Source of the DNA: an uncultured Opitutaceae bacterium
Lineage (GTDB): Bacteria; Verrucomicrobiota; Verrucomicrobiia; Opitutales; Opitutaceae
DNA: 10,083 nt
Direction of reading: 5' to 3'
NCBI GenBank assembly: GCA_937128785.1
Contig: CAKZMS010000710.1
Coordinates: forward strand, 1-10,083
Position numbers and translations under genes: made by a program
In this document: positions 6,792 to 10,083 of the stretch, one piece after another
Layout: every line of letters starts with the position of its first letter
Position numbering within the stretch: the stretch's first letter is position 1
The notes under the pieces: model-generated
Database searches by the model: none
Seen by the model: only the letters and a program-made list of their open reading frames with translations
Told to the model about the DNA's origin: nothing

Positions 6792-7397
6792 ATGGCGCGT
6801 AAATCGGTTCGAGACATGTGGAAGGCGAAGTTGGCGGGCGAAACCATCGCTCCTTCCCCGCATGGCCGACGGGTGAAAGCCGCCGTGCCCGCGCCGCTGA
6901 GCATGCAGCGCACGCCGTTTGATGGTTTGGTGCTGGGCATCGACCCATCGCTGCGGGGCACGGGTTTGGCGGTGATCGAGTTCAAGGGCGGCCGGCAACC
7001 GATCATGCTGCGGTGCCAGACCGTGAAGGTGAAACCCAAGGTGCCCATGGCCGAGGCGCTGGCTGAGATCCACCGGGCGGTCACCGCCATGGTTGCAGGC
7101 TTCAGCCTCACTCACGTGGCGCTCGAGCAGACTATTTACGTGCAGAATTTCCAGACTGCCCAGATCCTGGGCGCGGCCCGGGGCGCAGCGATCACGGCGG
7201 TGGCGCTGCACGATCTCCCAATTTTCGAATACGCGCCCCTGCGGGTGAAGCAGGCGGTCGTCGGGGCAGGGCGGGCGAGCAAGGAACAGATGGCCCGCAC
7301 GGTGATGAGCCTGCTGGGCCATGGCGCCACCCTGGGTCACGATGAGGCCGATGCAGCGGGAGTAGCGCTGTGCCACGCCTTCACCTGGCGCGGATGA
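6792..7397 (+). CDS. ruvC: Crossover junction endodeoxyribonuclease RuvC
   Basis: 201 residues. RuvC cuts Holliday junctions symmetrically, working with RuvAB in recombinational repair. The RNase H-like core starts at about residue 46 and carries all four acidic metal ligands: D51 in LGIDPSLRGTG, E112 in VALEQTIY, and D184 and D187 in GHDEADAAG. Other landmarks are NFQTAQILGAARGAA, PIFEYAPLRVKQAVVGAGRASKEQM and the closing helix AGVALCHAF. E. coli RuvC begins almost directly with its LGIDPG segment, while this protein has about 44 extra, Arg/Lys-rich N-terminal residues. A shorter version from Met38 (ATG at 6903) is possible; neither start has a Shine-Dalgarno. No ruvA or ruvB is adjacent; tatC follows 69 bp downstream on the same strand. 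The upstream inverted repeat must lie in or near the promoter region. Confidence 0.95.
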   Translation: MARKSVRDMWKAKLAGETIAPSPHGRRVKAAVPAPLSMQRTPFDGLVLGIDPSLRGTGLAVIEFKGGRQPIMLRCQTVKVKPKVPMAEALAEIHRAVTAMVAGFSLTHVALEQTIYVQNFQTAQILGAARGAAITAVALHDLPIFEYAPLRVKQAVVGAGRASKEQMARTVMSLLGHGATLGHDEADAAGVALCHAFTWRG

Positions 7398-7466
7398 TTT
7401 CTAATTCCTCGCTTTCCAACCACGAGAATTCCCGCACGATGCCGGGTTCTACTGCTTTGAACACCC

Positions 7467-8303
7467 ATGGCTGACACTCCCGGAGATACCCACGACCCCT
7501 TCCACGACGAAGAGGAAGACGAGGCCCTCGCCCCGCGCGAGAGGCCGATGGCGTTCCTCGATCACCTCGAGGAGTTGCGTTGGGTATTCGTGAAATCGGC
7601 GGGAGCGTTCATGCTCTGTGCGATTCTGATCGGTGTCTTTCTGAAGAAGTTCAATCAGGTCCTGCTCTGGCCGTTGGAGTCCCTGAAGGACGAATACCCC
7701 AGTCTGGCCCTTGATCTGGGCACGGTTTCGGTGATGGAGAGCTTCACTGTCGTGATCCAGATGTGCGTGGTGGGCGGATTGATCATGTCGGCGCCGCTGC
7801 TGTTGATGTTTATCGGTCAATTCATCGCTCCGGCTCTCAAGGAATCGGAGCTCAAGCTGGTGGCCCCGGGATGCGTCGCCGCGGGTGTCCTCTTTTTACT
7901 GGGGATCTGCTTCAGTTTCTTCCTTCTCGTGCCGGGCACCATTCGGGTCTCGATCGAGTTGAACGAGCTTTTTGGCTTCATCACGCGGTGGACTCCGGGC
8001 TCCTACTACGGGACGCTGATATGGCTGACGCTGGGCGTGGGGGCCGCCTTCGAATTTCCGCTACTCATTGTGATCATGGTTCATTTGGGTTTGGTCACGA
8101 GTGAGAAACTGAAGAGCTGGTGGCGCCACGCCATCATCGTCAGTTTCGTGGTGGCCGCGATCGTCACGCCGACTCCTGACCCGATCAACCAATCCATTTT
8201 GGCGCTGTCGCTGTATTTTCTCTATTGGATCTCCATCCTGGGCGCCAAACGGGTTGAGAAGCGCAAACGCGAACAGGCCGAGGCTGAAGGGTTCGAGGAC
8301 TAA
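7467..8303 (+). CDS. tatC: Sec-independent protein translocase subunit TatC
   Basis: 278 residues. TatC is the membrane receptor of the twin-arginine translocase, binding RR signal peptides of folded exported proteins. Six membrane segments fit the hydrophobicity (near 43-60, 92-120, 131-155, 182-208, 219-234 and 240-259). Conserved landmarks are FLDHLEELR (30-38, E36 matching E. coli E15), PALKESE (122-128, E128 or E126 matching E103), FEFP (E196 matching E170) and WRHAIIV...TPTPDPINQ (D238). The cytoplasmic N-terminus is about 28 residues long and unusually acidic (PFHDEEEDEALAPRERP); the C-terminus is charged (KRVEKRKREQAEAEGFED). The ATG is preceded by ACCC with no Shine-Dalgarno. tatA/B are not in the window. 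It follows ruvC after 69 bp and converges with mntR. Identification is secure. Confidence 0.96.
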   Translation: MADTPGDTHDPFHDEEEDEALAPRERPMAFLDHLEELRWVFVKSAGAFMLCAILIGVFLKKFNQVLLWPLESLKDEYPSLALDLGTVSVMESFTVVIQMCVVGGLIMSAPLLLMFIGQFIAPALKESELKLVAPGCVAAGVLFLLGICFSFFLLVPGTIRVSIELNELFGFITRWTPGSYYGTLIWLTLGVGAAFEFPLLIVIMVHLGLVTSEKLKSWWRHAIIVSFVVAAIVTPTPDPINQSILALSLYFLYWISILGAKRVEKRKREQAEAEGFED

Positions 8304-8313
8304 GTCCCGTCGA

Positions 8314-8356
8314 GGCGCATAGGCGGGCCGATAAGGCCCGTCCGCCCGCTTGCGCC
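8314..8356. terminator. GC-rich nested palindrome after tatC, possible terminator or REP-like element
   Basis: GGCGCA (8314-8319) pairs with TGCGCC (8351-8356). Inside it, AG plus CGGGC (8321-8328) can pair with GCCCGCT (8344-8350) with a one-base bulge. Alternatively, CGGGCC (8324-8329) pairs with GGCCCG (8335-8340) over the loop GATAA. It starts 11 bp after the tatC stop, which fits a transcription end, but there is no U tract, so a Rho-independent terminator is not certain. Confidence 0.4.
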
Positions 8357-8522
8357 AAGGCTTCCACCGTCGTCCAGGCTATGGAGGACAGGTCGGCGGA
8401 CAGGCGAGGCGAGTCGAGCAGTGGAGTGGCGATGCCATCTGCCTGAAGCCGGACGCGTCTCCACCTCGATAGCACAAAAGGGGGGGGCTCACCGCGCCAC
8501 TGCCGCAGGCTGCCTACGGCGT
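8357..8522. other. Non-coding region between convergent genes, rich in imperfect palindromes
   Basis: No credible gene lies here. It holds TCCACCGT (8370-8377) facing ATGGAGGA, a TGGC-GAT-GCCA palindrome (8427-8437), a run of eight G (8480-8487), and a hairpin with arms GCCGCAGG (8502-8509) and CCTACGGC (8513-8520) that match at 7 of 8 positions. The wording of GGCTTCCACCGTCG ... GGCGGACAGGCGAGG looks to me like decayed interspersed repeat sequence rather than a coding or RNA gene. That is an impression, not a search result. Confidence 0.45.
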
Positions 8523-8543
8523 TTGTAACGTAATACGTTACAA
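8523..8543. promoter_or_regulatory. Perfect 21-bp palindrome, candidate operator or protein-binding site
   Basis: The arms TTGTAACGTA (8523-8532) and TACGTTACAA (8534-8543) are exact reverse complements around a single central A. It is AT-rich inside a GC-rich region. It sits 10 bp beyond the mntR stop codon and about 220 bp after tatC, where no obvious promoter is needed. Its two-fold symmetry suits a dimeric DNA-binding protein better than a terminator, since no U tract follows on either strand. Confidence 0.5.
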
Positions 8544-8553
8544 TCGGTCGGAG

Positions 8554-8991
8554 TCAGGCATCGCGGAGGGAGTCGCGCAGTTCGGGATTCGCCTCGAGGT
8601 GGGCGTTGAGCCGTTCAAGGGCGGCGAACGTCTCGGCGCTTACGTGGTGCTCCATGCCTTCAACGTCTTTGGCGATGACTTTTTCCTCGAGCCCGAGATG
8701 GCGCAGGAAATTGGTCAGCAACTCGTGGCGATGCGCGATACGGGCGGCGACCTTTTCGCCGGCCTCCGTCAGGATCATGCCCCGGTATTTTTCGTAGTTC
8801 ACGAGGCCCTCGGCATCGAGCCGCTGGACCATGGTGGTGACGCTGGCTTGGGAGATTTTTAGTTCCGCGGCGATGTCCACGACGCGGGCGTAGCCCTTGG
8901 TCTGGATCAATTCACTGATCCGTTCGAGGTAGTCCTCGACGGCAGCAGTGGTGCGGGGAGTGGAAGGGGCGTTGGCCACGTCCTCAATCAA
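8554..8991 (-). CDS. mntR: Manganese-responsive DtxR-family transcriptional regulator MntR
   Basis: 145 residues, close to Bacillus subtilis MntR in length and layout. It senses Mn(II) and represses manganese uptake (or controls efflux) when loaded. The winged helix spans about 15-80 (GYARVVDIAAELKISQASVTTMVQRLDAEG, then YEKYRGMILT). The dimerisation and metal domain spans about 85-140. All six MntR metal ligands are conserved: D20, E23, H89 (HRHE), E111, E114 and H115 (DVEGMEHH). The Glu at the position where DtxR has Cys supports Mn rather than Fe sensing. There is no SH3-like third domain. The start is not ATG: TTG at 8991 or GTG at 8979. A GGAGG ends only about 1 nt before the TTG and about 13 nt before the GTG, so the start is uncertain. 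No manganese transporter gene is adjacent. Confidence 0.93.
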   Translation of the reverse strand: MIEDVANAPSTPRTTAAVEDYLERISELIQTKGYARVVDIAAELKISQASVTTMVQRLDAEGLVNYEKYRGMILTEAGEKVAARIAHRHELLTNFLRHLGLEEKVIAKDVEGMEHHVSAETFAALERLNAHLEANPELRDSLRDA

Positions 8992-9005
8992 CCCTCCGGG
9001 GAGGG
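8992..9005 (-). promoter_or_regulatory. Small hairpin enclosing the mntR Shine-Dalgarno
   Basis: CCCTCC (8992-8997) and GGAGGG (9000-9005) are perfect reverse complements with a 2-nt gap. On the mntR strand the GGAGGG arm nearest the start is the only clear Shine-Dalgarno in the window. If the stem forms in RNA the ribosome site would be masked. The loop of two is tight, so fewer pairs may form in practice. Confidence 0.35.
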
Positions 9006-9018
9006 ACGGTCAAACGAA

Positions 9019-9034
9019 TCCGCCCGACGGCGGG
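9019..9034 (-). terminator. Hairpin after the small membrane protein gene, weak terminator candidate
   Basis: CCGCC (9020-9024) pairs with GGCGG (9029-9033) across CGAC, with a wobble extension. It lies 2 bp beyond the stop at 9036 and, on the minus strand, is followed by ATTCGTTTG, a short imperfect U tract. It may reduce read-through from the hemA side into mntR. Confidence 0.4.
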
Positions 9035-9035
9035 A

Positions 9036-9275
9036 TCAGTCCCGGTTGTTGAGCACCTTCTGGTAGCGGTAAACCGTGCGGAACATCCATGAAGCCAGCC
9101 AGAACACGCCGGTCATACAGGCCGCGGTGCCGGCGGACCAGAGCATGATCATATTCGGATCATTCGAGGGCACGTGCTTCTGCAGCACGGTAAACATGAA
9201 TGCGAAGAAGCCGCCGCAAAGGACAGCATCTACAAGGAAGTCGGATTTCTTAACGGTGACTTCGGATTCGGCCAT
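9036..9275 (-). CDS. Small two-helix membrane protein of unknown function
   Basis: 79 residues; I do not recognise the family. Two hydrophobic segments, about 14-31 (LVDAVLCGGFFAFMFTVL) and 43-65 (IMLWSAGTAACMTGVFWLASWMF), flank a short polar loop KHVPSNDPN. A basic C-terminal tail follows (RTVYRYQKVLNNRD), and the N-terminus is polar (MAESEVTVKKSD). By the positive-inside pattern both ends would be cytoplasmic. The ATG at 9275 has no Shine-Dalgarno. The gene lies 57 bp downstream of hemA on the same strand, so it may be cotranscribed with it. Composition and codon use look like the neighbours, which supports a real gene; no function is proposed. Confidence 0.75.
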   Translation of the reverse strand: MAESEVTVKKSDFLVDAVLCGGFFAFMFTVLQKHVPSNDPNMIMLWSAGTAACMTGVFWLASWMFRTVYRYQKVLNNRD

Positions 9276-9332
9276 AGGTCTTGAAAACAGAGGATGAGGA
9301 GCGGGGTTGTCGATGGGAATTTGAACCGATCC

Positions 9333-10083
9333 TCAATTTTGCGGGCGTGACCGCCGAGTGAGGGAATTCCACAGAAACGCGGCTTTGGTCACGATCAGCT
9401 CCCGGGCTTTCTCGATTTCGGCTACGCGGGCGGCGCGGTTCTCCTCGGAGATTTTGGCAAGATCATCCAGATTATAGAGATACACGTTGTCGATGTCGGC
9501 GGCCGCGGGATCGATGTCGCGGGGTAAGGCCAGATCGATGAGGAAAAGCGGAGCGGCCGGGCGGCGGCGCATGGCATCTTTGAGCACCGATTTGGTCAAA
9601 ATGGACCCCGGCGCGGCGGTAGCACATACCACGACATCAAAATCGCCGATATGGTGGGCGATCTTGTCGAAGGGGAGCGCGCGGCTGTCGAGGGTCTCGG
9701 CCAGGCCCATGGCCCGTTCCATGGTGCGGCTGGTGACGGTGATGTCGGTTGTGCCGCGGCTACGGAAGGCCTTGGCGGCTTGCTCGCCGATTTCGCCGGC
9801 ACCGGCGAGAAGAACCCGCGCATCGGCCAGGTCGCCAAAAATGGTCGTGGCCAGATCCACGGCGACGTTGGCAACACTCACCTGGCCCTCGGCGATCCCG
9901 GTCTGGGTGCGCACCTGTTTGGCCGCCTGAAAGGTTTTTTGGAAAACCTTGTGCAGCACGGGTCCCACGGTGTGTCCGGTCTGGGCATCGGCATAGGCGT
10001 CCGTTACCTGACCGAAGATCTCGTTTTCGCCGATGCGCTGGGACTCGAGGCCGGCCGCCACCGAGGTCAGATGGTAAATGGTT
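9333..10083 (-). CDS. hemA: Glutamyl-tRNA reductase HemA, C-terminal part, cut by window edge
   Basis: About 250 residues are visible; the N-terminus, with the catalytic Cys region, lies beyond position 10083. HemA reduces glutamyl-tRNA(Glu) to glutamate-1-semialdehyde with NADPH, the first step of C5 haem synthesis. The visible part starts with the active-site helix segment HLTSVAAGLESQRIGENEIFGQ. It continues with the spinal region (HKVFQKTFQAAKQVRTQTGI), the Rossmann NADPH domain (VLLAGAGEIGEQAAKAF, VTSRTMERA, DVVVCATAAP) and PLFLIDLALPRDIDP...YLYNLDDL. The frame is open through a GTG at 10061, so that is not the start. The protein ends soon after the NADPH domain (ISEENRAARVAEIEKA...FLWNSLTRRSRPQN) and lacks the roughly 85-residue C-terminal dimerisation domain of E. 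coli-type enzymes. Only 57 bp follow before the next gene, so the shortness is not a hidden frameshift. Confidence 0.95.
   Translation of the reverse strand, partial: TIYHLTSVAAGLESQRIGENEIFGQVTDAYADAQTGHTVGPVLHKVFQKTFQAAKQVRTQTGIAEGQVSVANVAVDLATTIFGDLADARVLLAGAGEIGEQAAKAFRSRGTTDITVTSRTMERAMGLAETLDSRALPFDKIAHHIGDFDVVVCATAAPGSILTKSVLKDAMRRRPAAPLFLIDLALPRDIDPAAADIDNVYLYNLDDLAKISEENRAARVAEIEKARELIVTKAAFLWNSLTRRSRPQN

Noticed and set aside
8185..8475. 96-residue minus-strand open frame
   Set aside because: It overlaps the 3' end of tatC and a palindrome-rich non-coding region; its Arg/Leu-rich product has no recognisable domain and resembles translated repeat DNA.
8523..8543. The 21-bp palindrome as an intrinsic terminator of mntR
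   Set aside because: The stem is AT-rich and neither strand continues with a T tract, so the usual terminator shape is missing.
10059..10061. GTG at 10061 as the hemA start
   Set aside because: The frame continues upstream with TIYHLTS, which fits the conserved HemA segment just before AAGLESQRIGE; the gene simply runs off the window.

Overview
The window looks like chromosome of a GC-rich, Gram-negative-type bacterium, most plausibly a marine or algae-associated member of the Verrucomicrobiota such as the Opitutaceae. This placement is an inference. It rests on secreted algal-polysaccharide enzymes, almost no Shine-Dalgarno sequences, a glutamyl-tRNA reductase without its C-terminal dimerisation domain, and short imperfect palindromic repeats between genes. 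No rRNA or tRNA gene, CRISPR array, transposase or phage gene is visible.

Left half (1-5796): a divergent polysaccharide-degradation cluster. Leftward from a 124-bp intergenic region run a GH117 enzyme (683-1954) and then an S1-type sulfatase that leaves the window (1-644). Rightward run a 763-residue secreted protein with a discoidin-like, Ig-like and (alpha/alpha)-barrel layout resembling GH9 (2079-4370) and a GH29 alpha-L-fucosidase/alpha-L-galactosidase (4486-5796). All four begin with signal peptides. GH117 (3,6-anhydro-L-galactosidase family), GH29 and a sulfatase together fit stepwise exolytic removal of L-configured and sulfated sugars from a red-algal galactan of the agar/porphyran type. 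A fucoidan-like substrate is the alternative. The GH9-like protein is the least characterised part and the best candidate for a new carbohydrate-active enzyme family.

Right half (5797-10083): mostly core genes. A GG-TTCGGGC hairpin separates the cluster from a TSUP (TauE/SafE) membrane transporter (5916-6647). A 99-bp inverted repeat built from about 10-bp CACGGATGGA-like units follows, then ruvC (6792-7397) and tatC (7467-8303). A 250-bp intergenic region between convergent genes (8304-8553) is full of palindromes, including one perfect 21-bp palindrome. On the minus strand lie mntR (8554-8991), a small two-helix membrane protein (9036-9275) and the 3' part of hemA (9333 to the right edge).

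Translation signals: five of the eight visible ATG starts are directly preceded by CC, CCC or CCCC and have no Shine-Dalgarno sequence. Only mntR shows a GGAGG, and it lies in a small hairpin.
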